DNA of 64,000 nucleotides from Myxococcus terminator_A. GTDB taxonomy: Bacteria > Myxococcota > Myxococcia > Myxococcales > Myxococcaceae. A model generated the notes under the pieces. It ran no database searches. It was not told the DNA's origin and worked only from the letters and a program-made list of their open reading frames with translations. Each line of letters begins with the position of its first letter. The first letter of the stretch is position 1. The position numbers and the translations under genes were made by a program. The DNA is taken from NCBI GenBank assembly GCA_049194865.1, contig JBLZWL010000098.1:12968-76967 (forward strand), given 5' to 3'. Of this stretch, positions 50,834 to 59,612 are shown piece by piece.

Positions 50834-50872
50834 ACCACCGCCCCGGGCAGACGCCGGGGGTGGTGGTTCTGT
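50834..50872 (+). terminator. Terminator after the cyclophilin pair
   Basis: ACCACC-CCCC arms pair with GGGG-GGTGGT (11 or more base pairs with one G-U), followed by TCTGTT. It separates the cyclophilins from era. Confidence 0.7.
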
Positions 50873-50945
50873 TATAGGGCGCTGTTGGAAGTTCCCCCTC
50901 AGGGGCTCCCAGCCACATAGGGACTCCCAGACCACCTTCGAAGCA

Positions 50946-51890
50946 ATGGCCTCTCCCAAGAACCACCGCAGCGGCTTCGCCGCGCTCATCGGACGCCCCA
51001 ATGTGGGCAAGAGCACCCTGCTCAACGCGCTCACCGGTGAGAAGATCGCCATCGTCTCCGGCAAGCCGCAGACGACGCGCAACCGCATCCTCGGAGTCGT
51101 GACTCGCCCCGAAGGGCAGGTTGCCTTCCTCGACACCCCCGGCATCCACCAGGCCAAGGGGGAGCTCAACCGCTACATGGTGGAGAAGGCCCTCCAGGCG
51201 GCCGAGGAGGTGGACCTGGTCCTCTTCCTCATCGAGCCTCCCGCTGGCGAGAAGCTCGAGGTCAGCCCCGGCAACCGCATCATCCTCGAGCGACTCCAGA
51301 AGCTGGGCAAGCCCACCTTCCTGGTCATCAACAAGATCGACTCCATCACCAAGGCGGCCATCCTTCCGCTCATCGACCTGTACCGCCAGGAGTTCCCCTT
51401 CGCGGAGGTGGTCCCCATCTCCGCGCGCGAGAAGGACGGGGTGGAGCGCCTGTTCAACACGGTGCTGAGCCACCTGCCGGAAGGAGAGAACCTCTTCGAC
51501 GAGGACATGCTCACGGACCAGCAGGAGCGGACGCTGGTGAGCGAGTACATCCGCGAGCAGGTGCTGCGTCACTGCCGCCAGGAGATCCCGTACTCCACCG
51601 CGGTGATGGTGGACATCTTCGACGAGTCCGAGCGCGAGCCCCGGCCAGGAACTCCTCCGGGCCAGCTGGGCGGACTCATCCGCATCGCCGCCTCCATCTT
51701 CGTGGAGCGCGACAGCCAGAAGGCCATCATCATCGGAAAACAGGGGCAGATGCTGAAGACGATTGGCACGGACGCGCGCAAGTCCGTGCAACGCCTGCTG
51801 GGCGCGCATGTGTACCTGGACCTGCGCGTCCGGGTGGAGCCGCGCTGGAGCGAGCGCCCCGAAGGCCTCAAGAAGCTGGGATACGACTGA
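50946..51890 (+). CDS. era: GTPase Era
   Basis: A 314-residue ribosome-assembly GTPase that binds 16S rRNA. G1 GRPNVGKSTLLN, G2 PQTTRNRILG, G3 DTPGIHQ, G4 NKID, and a C-terminal KH domain (FVERDSQKAIIIGKQGQMLK). It starts at ATG 50946. der follows one base after its stop. Confidence 0.97.
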   Translation: MASPKNHRSGFAALIGRPNVGKSTLLNALTGEKIAIVSGKPQTTRNRILGVVTRPEGQVAFLDTPGIHQAKGELNRYMVEKALQAAEEVDLVLFLIEPPAGEKLEVSPGNRIILERLQKLGKPTFLVINKIDSITKAAILPLIDLYRQEFPFAEVVPISAREKDGVERLFNTVLSHLPEGENLFDEDMLTDQQERTLVSEYIREQVLRHCRQEIPYSTAVMVDIFDESEREPRPGTPPGQLGGLIRIAASIFVERDSQKAIIIGKQGQMLKTIGTDARKSVQRLLGAHVYLDLRVRVEPRWSERPEGLKKLGYD

Positions 51891-51891
51891 G

Positions 51892-53271
51892 ATGAAGCCC
51901 CTGGTAGCCATTGTCGGACGCCCCAACGTGGGCAAGAGCACGCTGTTCAACCGCCTCATCGGCCGTCGCCTCGCGTTGGTGGAGGACCAGCCGGGAGTGA
52001 CGCGGGATCGCCACTACGCGGACGCGGAGTGGGGTGGACGCGCGTTCACCTTCATCGACACCGGCGGCTTCGTCCCCGGCGAGAAGGACTCGCTGCTCAC
52101 GCAGGTGCGCGAGCAGGCGCAGCTCGCCGTGGAGGAGTGTGACGTCATCATCTTCGTCACCGACGGCCGGGAGGGCGTGACGGGCGCCGACGAAGCGGTG
52201 GCCAAGTACCTGCGCAAGAGCGGCAAGCCGGTGATTGTCGCGGTGAACAAGCTGGACACCACCAGCGGGCAGATGCAGTCGCTGACCGCGGACTTCTACA
52301 AGATGGGCCTGGGCGAGGTGCACGCGATGTCCGCGGAGCACGGCCTGGGCGTGCCCGGCCTGTTCGACGAAGTCGTCGAGAGGCTGCCGCCCAAGCAGGA
52401 GGGCGAGGACGCCGAGGCTCCGCCGGACGACGGCATCATCCGCGTGGCCATCATCGGCCGGCCCAACGTGGGCAAGAGCACCCTGGTCAACGCCATCCTG
52501 AAGGAGAAGCGGGTGGTGGCCAGCGAGATTCCGGGGACGACGCGAGACCCCATCGACTCGCCGCTGACGTACAAGGACCGCAAGCTGCTCCTCACGGACA
52601 CCGCGGGCATCCGGCGCAAGAAGACCATTGCCCATCAGATCGAGAAGTACTCGGTCATCGCGGCGCTCAAGACGATGGAGCGCAGCGACGTGGCGGTGCT
52701 GCTGATGGACGCCACGGAGCCCGCGGTGGACCAGGACGCGAAGCTGGCGGGCCTGGCCGAGGAGCGTGGCCGGGCGCTGGTCATCGTGGTGAACAAGTGG
52801 GACCTGATCGACGCGGATCAGCGCCGCCAGGAGGCGTTCCGGGAGTCGCTCCGGCACTCGCTGAAGTTCGTGGGCTACGCGCCCATCATCTTCACGTCCG
52901 CGCTGACGGGCTCCAAGGTGGAGAAGGTCATGGACGCGGCGGTGGAGCTGGCCGAGCAGTTCCGGTTCCGGGCGCCCACGCCCCAGCTCAACCGGCTCCT
53001 GGAGTACATGGTGGACAACCACCCGGCGCCCATCGTCCGGAGCAAGCCGCTGCGCCTGTACTACATCACCCAGGTGACGTCGGCGCCCCCGACCTTCGCG
53101 CTCACGTGCAACCATCCGGAGGGCGTGCCGGACATGTACAAGCGGTACATCACCAATCAGCTCCGGAAGACCTTCGACCTGCGCGTGCCCATCCGGTTGG
53201 TGTTCCGGGACAGGCCTGGACAGGCGAAGCGGGCGGCTCGAAAGAGGCCGACCCATCAGGGGAAGCACTGA
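51892..53271 (+). CDS. der: GTPase Der (EngA)
   Basis: A 459-residue GTPase with two tandem G domains, needed for 50S subunit maturation. The first has GRPNVGKSTLFNRLIG, DTGGFVPG and NKLD; the second GRPNVGKSTLVNAIL, DTAGIRRKKT and NKWD. A KH-like C-terminal domain (IVRSKPLRLYYITQVTSAPP) completes it. The start is ATG 51892. Together with era it forms a ribosome-assembly pair. Confidence 0.97.
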   Translation: MKPLVAIVGRPNVGKSTLFNRLIGRRLALVEDQPGVTRDRHYADAEWGGRAFTFIDTGGFVPGEKDSLLTQVREQAQLAVEECDVIIFVTDGREGVTGADEAVAKYLRKSGKPVIVAVNKLDTTSGQMQSLTADFYKMGLGEVHAMSAEHGLGVPGLFDEVVERLPPKQEGEDAEAPPDDGIIRVAIIGRPNVGKSTLVNAILKEKRVVASEIPGTTRDPIDSPLTYKDRKLLLTDTAGIRRKKTIAHQIEKYSVIAALKTMERSDVAVLLMDATEPAVDQDAKLAGLAEERGRALVIVVNKWDLIDADQRRQEAFRESLRHSLKFVGYAPIIFTSALTGSKVEKVMDAAVELAEQFRFRAPTPQLNRLLEYMVDNHPAPIVRSKPLRLYYITQVTSAPPTFALTCNHPEGVPDMYKRYITNQLRKTFDLRVPIRLVFRDRPGQAKRAARKRPTHQGKH

Positions 53272-53283
53272 AGCGTCCGTGCG

Positions 53284-53313
53284 TTGACACTCGCGGCGCG
53301 CGCTCCGTACAGT
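53284..53313 (+). promoter_or_regulatory. Sigma-70-like promoter before the YfgM-like gene
   Basis: TTGACA (53284-53289), 18-base spacer, TACAGT (53308-53313). The first hexamer is perfect and the second matches 4 of 6. It lies between der and the YfgM-like/bamB pair, giving a leader of about 55 bases. Confidence 0.58.
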
Positions 53314-53374
53314 GCGCCGCTCTTCCGCTCTCCGACAGGGTAGAGCACCGAAGCGCAGAGAGAGGTTGACCGAC

Positions 53375-54175
53375 GTGGCTGGAACCAAGACCGAGAAGAT
53401 TCGCCAGCAGGAGCTTCGTCAGCCGGACACCTTCCAGAAGGTCGGCGCTGACGCGCGTGACTGGCTCATCCAGCGGCAGAAGCTCATCGGCATCGCCGTG
53501 GCCGTCCTCATCCTGGGTGGCATCGGCGTGGCCATCGCCAGCGAGCTGTCCCGGCGCGGTGAGGAGAAGGCGTCCCAGGCCCTGGGCCAGGCGCTCGCCG
53601 TCCTGGATCGTCCCGTGGAAGGCGTGCAGCCCGCGCAGCCCGGTGACACCGAGACGCCCTTCAAGAACCTGAAGGAGCGCGACGAGGCGCTGGTGACGTC
53701 GCTGACGGACTTCCGCAAGAACCATGGCGGGACGCGCTCGGCGACGACGGCCGCGCTGTCGCTCGGCGAGGCGCAGTTCCGCCTGGGCCGCTTCGCGGAC
53801 GCGCAGACCTCGTTCAGCGACTTCCTGAAGGGCGCCGCCCAGAACGATCCGCTCCGCGCGGGCGCGCTGGAGGGCCAGGGCTACGCCTTCGAGGCGGAGA
53901 AGAAGTTCGACGAGGCCATCAAGGCCTTCGAGCAGATGGGCGCGGCCGGCGGTGGCGAGTTCCTGGCGGGCATGGGCGACTACCACAAGGGCCGGATGCT
54001 CATCGCGCAGGACAAGAAGGAAGACGCCGCGGCCGTGTTGTCGAAGGTGTCGACGGACCACGCGAATTCGGCGGCGGCGCGTCTGTCCAGCGAGCGGCTG
54101 GCGGTGCTGGCCTCGCAGGGCGTGAAGATCCCGGCCCCGGCGCCCGCGCCGGCCGCCGTCACTGACGCGGGGTAG
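53375..54175 (+). CDS. YfgM-like membrane-anchored TPR protein
   Basis: A 266-residue protein with a short cytoplasmic tail, one membrane helix (KLIGIAVAVLILGGIGVAIA) and a periplasmic tetratricopeptide-like region (LSLGEAQFRLGRFADAQTSF; YAFEAEKKFDEAIKAFEQMG). That layout and its place directly before bamB match YfgM, which in E. coli associates with the SecYEG translocon and periplasmic chaperones. Sequence identity is modest, so equivalence is inferred from context. The start is GTG 53375; a TTG at 53366 is possible. The C-terminus is Pro/Ala rich. Confidence 0.82.
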   Translation: MAGTKTEKIRQQELRQPDTFQKVGADARDWLIQRQKLIGIAVAVLILGGIGVAIASELSRRGEEKASQALGQALAVLDRPVEGVQPAQPGDTETPFKNLKERDEALVTSLTDFRKNHGGTRSATTAALSLGEAQFRLGRFADAQTSFSDFLKGAAQNDPLRAGALEGQGYAFEAEKKFDEAIKAFEQMGAAGGGEFLAGMGDYHKGRMLIAQDKKEDAAAVLSKVSTDHANSAAARLSSERLAVLASQGVKIPAPAPAPAAVTDAG

Positions 54176-54185
54176 CGCGCACGCT

Positions 54186-55349
54186 ATGAAGAAGCAGCTC
54201 GTAAGCTGGAGGCATTGGCTGGGGAGTGCCGTGGCGGTCGGTCTCCTGAGCGGTTGCAGTACCCTGCCGCGCTACGGCAATCCGGAACTGCCCCGTACGG
54301 AGCAGGCGCCTCCGGTGGACTACTTCTCCGTGGACTGGTGGGCACCGCTGGTGCAGCCCACCCTCATGGAGTACTCGCCGCGCGAGCTGGCCTCGCCGGC
54401 GTTTGACGCTCGGAGCAAGACGGTCATCGCCCTGACTCGGGATGGCTACGTCCGCGGCGTGGGTCCGGATGGACAGATCAAGTGGTCCAAGCGCACGAGC
54501 ACGCGCTTCGCGGCCGGCGCCCAGGTGAGCGACGGCGTGGCCTTCATCCCTGGTGGTGACGGCACGCTGTACGCGCTGGACGCCGCCACGGGCGAGCAGA
54601 AGTGGCAGTACGCCGCGGGCGAGTCCCTGGCCACGGTGCCCGTGATTGCCGAGGGCCTGGTGCTGGTGGCCTCGGAGAGCGACACCCTGTACGCGGTGAA
54701 GGCGGATGACGGGGTCTGGGCCTGGCAGTACCGCAGGGATCCTCCGTCGGGCTTCACGGTGCGGGGCGCGTCGTCGCCGCTGGTTCGCGACGGCAACGTC
54801 TACGTGGGCTTCTCCGACGGCTACGTCGTCTCGCTGAACATGAAGGATGGCGGCGCCAACTGGGAGAAGTCCCTGTCTGGCAGCGGCTCCGAGTTCCTGG
54901 ACGTGGACACCACGCCCGCGCTGGACGACCACGGGCAGCTCTACGTCGCGTCGTACAAGAACGGCCTCTTCGCGCTCGAGGCGGAGTCCGGAGATCTGGT
55001 CTGGACGAGCGCGGTGGGTGGCCTGACGTCCCTGCTGGCGAAGGGGCAGATGCTCTTCACCGTGGGCGACGGCCGGGTGGACGCCTATCTGGCGGAAGAC
55101 GGACGGCTCCTCTGGTCGTACCCCCTGGGCGAAAGGGCCGGACAGACGCCGGTGTTCGCCAAGGGAATGCTGATTGTCCCCATCCAGCGCTCGCTGCTGT
55201 TCCTGGACCCGAAGACGGGGCAGGCGCGCGTGTCGTGGAACCCGGGTGACGGCATCTCCGCGACGCCGTTCGTGGCGGGCTCGAAGCTGTTCGTGCTCTC
55301 CAACAACGGCTGGCTCTACTCGCTGCAGTTCAACGGGATGAAGGGTTGA
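54186..55349 (+). CDS. bamB: Outer-membrane assembly lipoprotein BamB-like, PQQ beta-propeller
   Basis: A 387-residue lipoprotein with lipobox LLSGC near residue 24 and an eight-bladed PQQ-type propeller (AFIPGGDGTLYALDAATGEQ; LYAVKADDGVWAWQYRRDPP; LFALEAESGDLVWTSAVGG). BamB helps BamA insert outer-membrane proteins. Gene order der, yfgM-like, bamB is that of other proteobacteria and supports the call. The start is ATG 54186. Confidence 0.88.
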   Translation: MKKQLVSWRHWLGSAVAVGLLSGCSTLPRYGNPELPRTEQAPPVDYFSVDWWAPLVQPTLMEYSPRELASPAFDARSKTVIALTRDGYVRGVGPDGQIKWSKRTSTRFAAGAQVSDGVAFIPGGDGTLYALDAATGEQKWQYAAGESLATVPVIAEGLVLVASESDTLYAVKADDGVWAWQYRRDPPSGFTVRGASSPLVRDGNVYVGFSDGYVVSLNMKDGGANWEKSLSGSGSEFLDVDTTPALDDHGQLYVASYKNGLFALEAESGDLVWTSAVGGLTSLLAKGQMLFTVGDGRVDAYLAEDGRLLWSYPLGERAGQTPVFAKGMLIVPIQRSLLFLDPKTGQARVSWNPGDGISATPFVAGSKLFVLSNNGWLYSLQFNGMKG

Positions 55350-55354
55350 CGACG

Positions 55355-55774
55355 GTGGCGACCCGGACGGTCCGCGTGGTGGCGGCGCTGATTCCAGGTC
55401 GCCTCGATGCCCAGCGCTTCCTGGTGCAGCAGCGGCTTCCGGGTGGGAGCCGCGCGCTCCTGTGGGAGTTCCCTGGCGGCAAGGTGGAGGCCGGGGAGAC
55501 GGACGAGGCCGCGCTCGCGCGGGAGTGCCGCGAGGAGCTGGATGTGGAGCTCACCGTGGGCCGCCGGATGTGGGAAGGCCGCCACGAGTACCCGGACCTG
55601 ACGGTGGAGCTGGTGCTCTACGGGGCTCGAATCGCCTCGGGTGAGCCGAAGCCGCTGGGCGCGCATGCGCTCGAGTTCCGGACGCCCTCGGAGATGCAGT
55701 CACTGCCGTTCTGCGAGGCGGACATTCCGCTCCTGGAGGAGCTGGTGGCGGGAAGGCTGGGCGCGCTCGATTGA
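55355..55774 (+). CDS. Nudix hydrolase, MutT-like
   Basis: A 139-residue Nudix protein. The Nudix box is FPGGKVEAGETDEAALAREC followed by REELDV, complete, so pyrophosphohydrolase activity on nucleoside-diphosphate derivatives is expected. Close relatives with RVVAALIP starts remove 8-oxo-dGTP. The GTG at 55355 has GAAGGG nine bases upstream; a TTG at 55346 overlapping the bamB stop is the alternative. The stop overlaps the next start (TGATG). Confidence 0.88.
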   Translation: MATRTVRVVAALIPGRLDAQRFLVQQRLPGGSRALLWEFPGGKVEAGETDEAALARECREELDVELTVGRRMWEGRHEYPDLTVELVLYGARIASGEPKPLGAHALEFRTPSEMQSLPFCEADIPLLEELVAGRLGALD

Positions 55775-56655
55775 TGCTTCAGCGGACGTTCCAGCACATC
55801 CCCGGCGTGGGGCCCTGGCGCGAGAAGGACCTCTGGGCACGGGGCTTCAAGACGTGGGACGACTACCCCGCGGCCGGCGAAGGGATTGCCATCACCCGGA
55901 AGACGGACGACATCGCCCGGGAGCGGCTCGCGCAAGGCCGTGAGGCGCTGGAGCGGCGGGATTTGCGCCGGCTGGCGGAGCTGATTCCGTCCCGTGAGCA
56001 CTGGCGGCTGTATCCCGAGTTCCACCAGGACGCCGTCTACTTCGACATCGAGACGGATGGCCGCGAGGCGCAGGCGCCCACGGTGGTGAGCCTGTTCGAT
56101 TCGACGGGCCTGCACGTGTTCATCCAGGGCCGGAACATGGACGCGCTGCCGGAGGCGATGGCGGCGCGGCGGCTGTGGGTGACGTTCAATGGGTCCACGT
56201 TCGACGTGCCGGTGCTGCGCAACTACTTCGGCGCCGGGCGGTTTCCGGTGCCGGACGCGCACATCGATCTGCGCTTCGTCACGCGGCGGTTGGGGTTGGG
56301 CGGCGGGCTGAAGGAGATCGAGGGGAAGATTGGCGCCGAGCGTCCGCAGCACATGAAGGGCGTCAACGGCTACGACGCGGTGCTGCTGTGGCGGGCCTAT
56401 ACGCGGCGCGGTGACGTGGAGGCGCTGCGCTTCCTGGTGGAATACAACCTCTACGACTCCTTCCAGCTCCGGACGTTGATGGACGTGGCCTACAACCGTG
56501 GCGCGGACGACCTGAACCAGGACGTGCCCCGGCTGCCCGTGTTCGAGCGTGGCGAAGTGCTCTACGACGTGAGCCGCATCCTCCTGGAGCTGGGGCCCAC
56601 GGAGCGGGATGTGGAGACGCTCGCGCGCGTAAGGGCCGAGGAACAGAGTCCCTGA
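55774..56655 (+). CDS. YprB-type RNase H-like exonuclease domain protein
   Basis: A 293-residue protein whose C-terminal two thirds is a 3'-5' exonuclease-like RNase H fold: DxE motif in VYFDIETDG, then LWVTFNGSTFDVPVLRNYF (second motif) and VEYNLYDSFQLRTLM (last Asp motif). The N-terminal 70 residues include an HhH-like HIPGVGPWREKDLW, probably DNA-contacting. The domain is known from YprB. Role in repair is inferred. It starts at the ATG overlapping the Nudix stop. Confidence 0.86.
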   Translation: MLQRTFQHIPGVGPWREKDLWARGFKTWDDYPAAGEGIAITRKTDDIARERLAQGREALERRDLRRLAELIPSREHWRLYPEFHQDAVYFDIETDGREAQAPTVVSLFDSTGLHVFIQGRNMDALPEAMAARRLWVTFNGSTFDVPVLRNYFGAGRFPVPDAHIDLRFVTRRLGLGGGLKEIEGKIGAERPQHMKGVNGYDAVLLWRAYTRRGDVEALRFLVEYNLYDSFQLRTLMDVAYNRGADDLNQDVPRLPVFERGEVLYDVSRILLELGPTERDVETLARVRAEEQSP

Positions 56656-56806
56656 GCCAGGCGGGCAGGGTGGCGCACCGATTCGGCCCCCTGGGACTCT
56701 CTTCCGGTGAACAACCGGGCGCCGGTACCGCATGTCGCCCGTGGAATGCGTCCGGGAGTCGTTTGTAGGGTTGAGTCGAGACGACCCCGAGACGGAGGAC
56801 GCACCC

Positions 56807-57622
56807 ATGAGCGACCCGATGGACCCGACGCAGAGCCCCGAGGCGCCCAAGAGCGGCTCGGCGGGAAAGAAGGCCGCGTTGGCTGGCGGCGCGCTGGTGG
56901 CGGTCGGCGTGGGTGTGGCCGTGGCGTTGGGCGTCTTCCGGAAGGAGCCTCCGCCCGTCGTCGCCGAGGCTCCCAAGGTCGTGGACGCCGGCGTGGCCGC
57001 GCCGCCAGCGCCGACGGCTTCGCTTCCGGAGAGCGACGGTCGCGTCCGAGAGATGGCGAGCCGGATATCGGAGGAGGCGGAGCTGCAGCGCTGGCTTCAG
57101 GAGAAGGATCTGGTGCGCCGGGTGACGGCGGCCGTGAACAACGTCGCGGAGGGCGCGAGCCCTCGGATGGTGCTGGGCTTCATGGGTCCGGCCGACAAGT
57201 TCCAGGTCGTCGAGGGCAAGGGCAAGGCGGTGACCATCGACCCGCGAAGCCACGCTCGCTACGACCTGGTCGCGCGAGTGATCGGCACGTTCGACGCGCA
57301 GGTCGCCAAGAGCATGTACCGTGACTTGAAGCCGCTCATCGACCAGGCGCATGGCGAGATTGCTCCGCCGGGCCAGACCTTCGATTCGACGCTGAGCCGA
57401 GCCATTCAGCATCTGCTCGCGGTTCCGGTGCCGGAGGGCGCGCTGGAGGTCCAGCCGCAAGGGGCGCTCTATGTCTATGCGTCACCGGAGCTGGAGGGTC
57501 TGAGCCGGGCGCAGAAGCACTTGCTACGGATGGGGCCTCAGAACATTCGGGTCATCCAGGCGAAGCTCCGGGAGTTCAACAGCGCGCTGGGGCTTCCTTC
57601 GGTGGCCGCCGAGGGCCCGTAG
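56807..57622 (+). CDS. DUF3014-family membrane-anchored protein
   Basis: A 271-residue protein: short acidic N-terminus, one membrane helix (ALAGGALVAVGVGVAVALGV), a Pro/Ala linker, then a conserved domain from about residue 95 (LQRWLQEKDLVRRVTAAVNN; TIDPRSHARYDLVARVIGTF; HLLAVPVPEGALEVQPQGAL) that matches the DUF3014 pattern. The function is unknown. The start is ATG 56807; an upstream GTG/ATG region would add unrelated sequence. The gene ends beside a run of small stem-loops. Confidence 0.85.
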   Translation: MSDPMDPTQSPEAPKSGSAGKKAALAGGALVAVGVGVAVALGVFRKEPPPVVAEAPKVVDAGVAAPPAPTASLPESDGRVREMASRISEEAELQRWLQEKDLVRRVTAAVNNVAEGASPRMVLGFMGPADKFQVVEGKGKAVTIDPRSHARYDLVARVIGTFDAQVAKSMYRDLKPLIDQAHGEIAPPGQTFDSTLSRAIQHLLAVPVPEGALEVQPQGALYVYASPELEGLSRAQKHLLRMGPQNIRVIQAKLREFNSALGLPSVAAEGP

Positions 57623-57628
57623 TCCGGA

Positions 57629-57720
57629 GGCCTGAATGTTCATGGGAGGCCCGGGACGGGCCCCTGAATATTCGGGCGCGGCGCCGGAATGTTCATGCCG
57701 GCCCAGGAACATTCTGGGCC
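57629..57720. repeat. Four consecutive small stem-loops with GAAT-TTC cores
   Basis: Four hairpins follow one another between the convergent DUF3014 and lipoprotein genes: GGCCT...AGGCC (57629-57651), GCCC...GGGC (57660-57677), GCCGG...CCGGC (57683-57702) and GGCCCAG...CTGGGCC (57700-57720). Each loop carries GAATGTTC, GAATATTC, GAATGTTC or GAACATTC; these cores start at 57634, 57666, 57687 and 57707. Together they may serve as a bidirectional terminator or protein-binding array. Confidence 0.65.
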
Positions 57721-57735
57721 GCCAGGAGCCCGCGG

Positions 57736-58284
57736 TTACCGGCGCTTTTTCTTGGCCGGTGCTGGAGGCGGCGCCGGCTTTTCCTTTTCGCCGGCGATCA
57801 GGAACGTGGTGCGGAGCTCCTCGACGTCACGGCCCAAGGTGTCCGTGAACGAGGTGCCGGTCTGGGCGTCGACGACCAGGGTGTACTCGAAGCCGGTCTT
57901 CAGGGGCTGGGGCAGGACGATGCGGTAGACGAGCCCGGTGTCGGATTCCTCGGCGACGTCGTCGGAGACCATGGCTCGCTCGGCGGCGTCGAAGAGCCGG
58001 ACCCGGTAGTTCCGGAGGCTCCGTGACGCGGTCAGCTCCAGGGTCGTGGTCGGCTCGATGACCGGCTTCTCGCCAGGGTCCAGGGAGATCTCCGCGAGGC
58101 CCGCATCAGGGACCTGTGAGCGAAGCGCGAACGTGGTCGGGGGCGGAGGCTGCTTGGGTGCCTCAGGGGCATCGGCGACGCCGGAGTCCGGCGACGGGCC
58201 CGAGGTCTTGTCCGGACATCCCGTCAGCGCCAGCAGGCCGCAGCAAAACGCGGTGGCGACCGCGGTTCGTTGGAGGAAACGCAT
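57736..58284 (-). CDS. Predicted lipoprotein, unknown function
   Basis: A 182-residue protein starting at ATG 58284, with signal peptide and lipobox (LLALTGC). After a Pro-rich spacer, the body is beta-rich (LELTASRSLRNYRVRLFD; VYRIVLPQPLKTGFEYTLVV), similar in style to Ig-like domains of myxobacterial surface lipoproteins. The C-terminus ends in a Pro/Ala/Lys-rich tail. The first residues after the lipid Cys are PDK. No specific family is seen. It is divergent from the toxin-like gene with about 160 bases between starts. Confidence 0.75.
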   Translation of the reverse strand: MRFLQRTAVATAFCCGLLALTGCPDKTSGPSPDSGVADAPEAPKQPPPPTTFALRSQVPDAGLAEISLDPGEKPVIEPTTTLELTASRSLRNYRVRLFDAAERAMVSDDVAEESDTGLVYRIVLPQPLKTGFEYTLVVDAQTGTSFTDTLGRDVEELRTTFLIAGEKEKPAPPPAPAKKKRR

Positions 58285-58448
58285 GCCGGGCACGGTACGC
58301 GGCCACGGTGGCGACGAGAAGCGAGGACTCGGTGAGGACGTCCGGGCAACCAGGCCCACGGGCGGCAGGACGGGAGGCTCTGGACCTGATGATTCGGGTT
58401 TTGGAAGGACAGGGACAAGAGTGCGAGGGCAGGGTAAGCAAGCTTTCC

Positions 58449-59075
58449 ATGCTTGTCCGCTTGCGAGTGTTGGCGGTCCTGGCCCTGTCTGCGTGTGGCT
58501 CGGCGACCGTTGGCGGTGTCGGGCCGCCAGCGTCCGCCAAGTGGGTGGGCCCTGCCGTGCCGACTCCCGACGGCGGACAGGTGACCACGAGCATCTACTA
58601 CGGCCCCTGGAGCTGTTCGGCCGCGTGGTGGAACCGCTGCGAGGCGCGGTGTGCTGGCGCGGGGCATACCCTCAAGGGGTGCATCTGGCTGGCGGACATC
58701 AAGGGCGACTGGCGCGGCCGATTCCTGGCGCTACCAGCCGAGGCTGGTGGACGGCTCGCCATCACGCACTGCTGCTGCGACTACGCCGCAGTTTCTAACG
58801 CGTCGGCGCTCCGGCGCATCTGGGACAGCGCGCGGCGGGGCTACCGCAACGCCTGGGCCCAGGAGTTCGGGGCATGGCCGCGCGTCCCTGGCGGCGACAA
58901 CTGGCCCGGCCACCACATCCACGACTTGCTGCATGGCGGCCACCCCACGGCGCGCAGCAACGTGCTGCCCATGCCATCCGATGTGCACGACGTGGCCAAC
59001 AAGGCATATCCCCAATGCTACGCGGGTGACCCGCGGTGGCGGACCATCGGATTGGATAGACCGTATGCCGATTAG
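58449..59075 (+). CDS. SitA-like lipoprotein toxin, HNH/His-rich nuclease-like C-terminus
   Basis: A 208-residue lipoprotein: lipobox LALSAC within the first 20 residues, a Cys-rich middle (CSAAWWNRCEARCAGAG; THCCCDYAA), and a C-terminal GDNWPGHHIHDLLHGGHPT with NVLPMPSDVHDVANKAYPQC, a His/Asp-rich pattern typical of nuclease toxin domains of polymorphic toxin systems. Its stop overlaps a SMI1/KNR4-type gene, a common immunity class. Myxococcus SitA toxins are lipoproteins passed between kin cells by TraA/TraB outer-membrane exchange, each with a cognate SitI; this pair fits that plan. The nuclease call and delivery route are inferred. The start ATG 58449 gives the clean lipoprotein signal. 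Confidence 0.75.
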   Translation: MLVRLRVLAVLALSACGSATVGGVGPPASAKWVGPAVPTPDGGQVTTSIYYGPWSCSAAWWNRCEARCAGAGHTLKGCIWLADIKGDWRGRFLALPAEAGGRLAITHCCCDYAAVSNASALRRIWDSARRGYRNAWAQEFGAWPRVPGGDNWPGHHIHDLLHGGHPTARSNVLPMPSDVHDVANKAYPQCYAGDPRWRTIGLDRPYAD

Positions 59076-59532
59076 CCACCTGGAAGAACTGCTCGACGAG
59101 GTCGTCGTGCGCCACTATCCCAACGCGCCCGCGACGCCCGAGCAGATAGCTGCGTTCGAGGCCCGCGCTGGCTGGCGCCTGGACGAGGAGCTGCGCGCGT
59201 TCTACCTGCGCACCAACGGTGCATGCCTCTTCGAGCCACAGCCGGAGCAAACATTCCGCATCCTTGGGCTGCACGAAATCCAGCCCGTGCGAGTCGTCAA
59301 GCCTCGGCAGGACGACCCGGCGGGAGCCGCGTCCTGGTGGACGCTCGTCTATCTCCAGGACTCTGATTACAACCTCGTGGACGTGGCGCGGCCCGCGCCG
59401 TACCCCATCCTCGACGCGTACCACGAGACCTACCCGCAACAGGTCGAGGAGATTGCGCCGTCGTTCGCGCTATGGCTGGAGCGCACGTTGCGCAGCGGCA
59501 ATCAACTCTGGTGGCTCCCCGCAAGCGACTAG
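59065..59532 (+). CDS. SMI1/KNR4-family protein, probable immunity protein
   Basis: A 155-residue cytoplasmic protein of the SMI1/KNR4 (SUKH) superfamily: ATPEQIAAFEARAGWRLDEE, LRAFYLRTNGACLFEPQPEQ and the C-terminal PSFALWLERTLRSGN. SUKH proteins are frequent immunity proteins against nuclease toxins. The ATG at 59065 overlaps the end of the toxin-like gene by 11 bases, which supports co-expression. It should protect the producer by binding the toxin; that is inferred. Confidence 0.87.
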   Translation: MPISHLEELLDEVVVRHYPNAPATPEQIAAFEARAGWRLDEELRAFYLRTNGACLFEPQPEQTFRILGLHEIQPVRVVKPRQDDPAGAASWWTLVYLQDSDYNLVDVARPAPYPILDAYHETYPQQVEEIAPSFALWLERTLRSGNQLWWLPASD

Positions 59533-59612
59533 CAATCTGGGGAGCCGGGCGGGCGTCGGTCGGCTCCGACTTTCTGAGCGGCGTGCCGGGCGGGTCCACG
59601 GGTCCTTCAGGC

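Noticed and set aside
57524..57848. Small frames reading through the four stem-loops (for example with PEYSG and NILG repeats)
   Set aside because: The repeats come from the palindromic DNA; there is no ribosome site and the frames overlap neighbouring genes on both strands.
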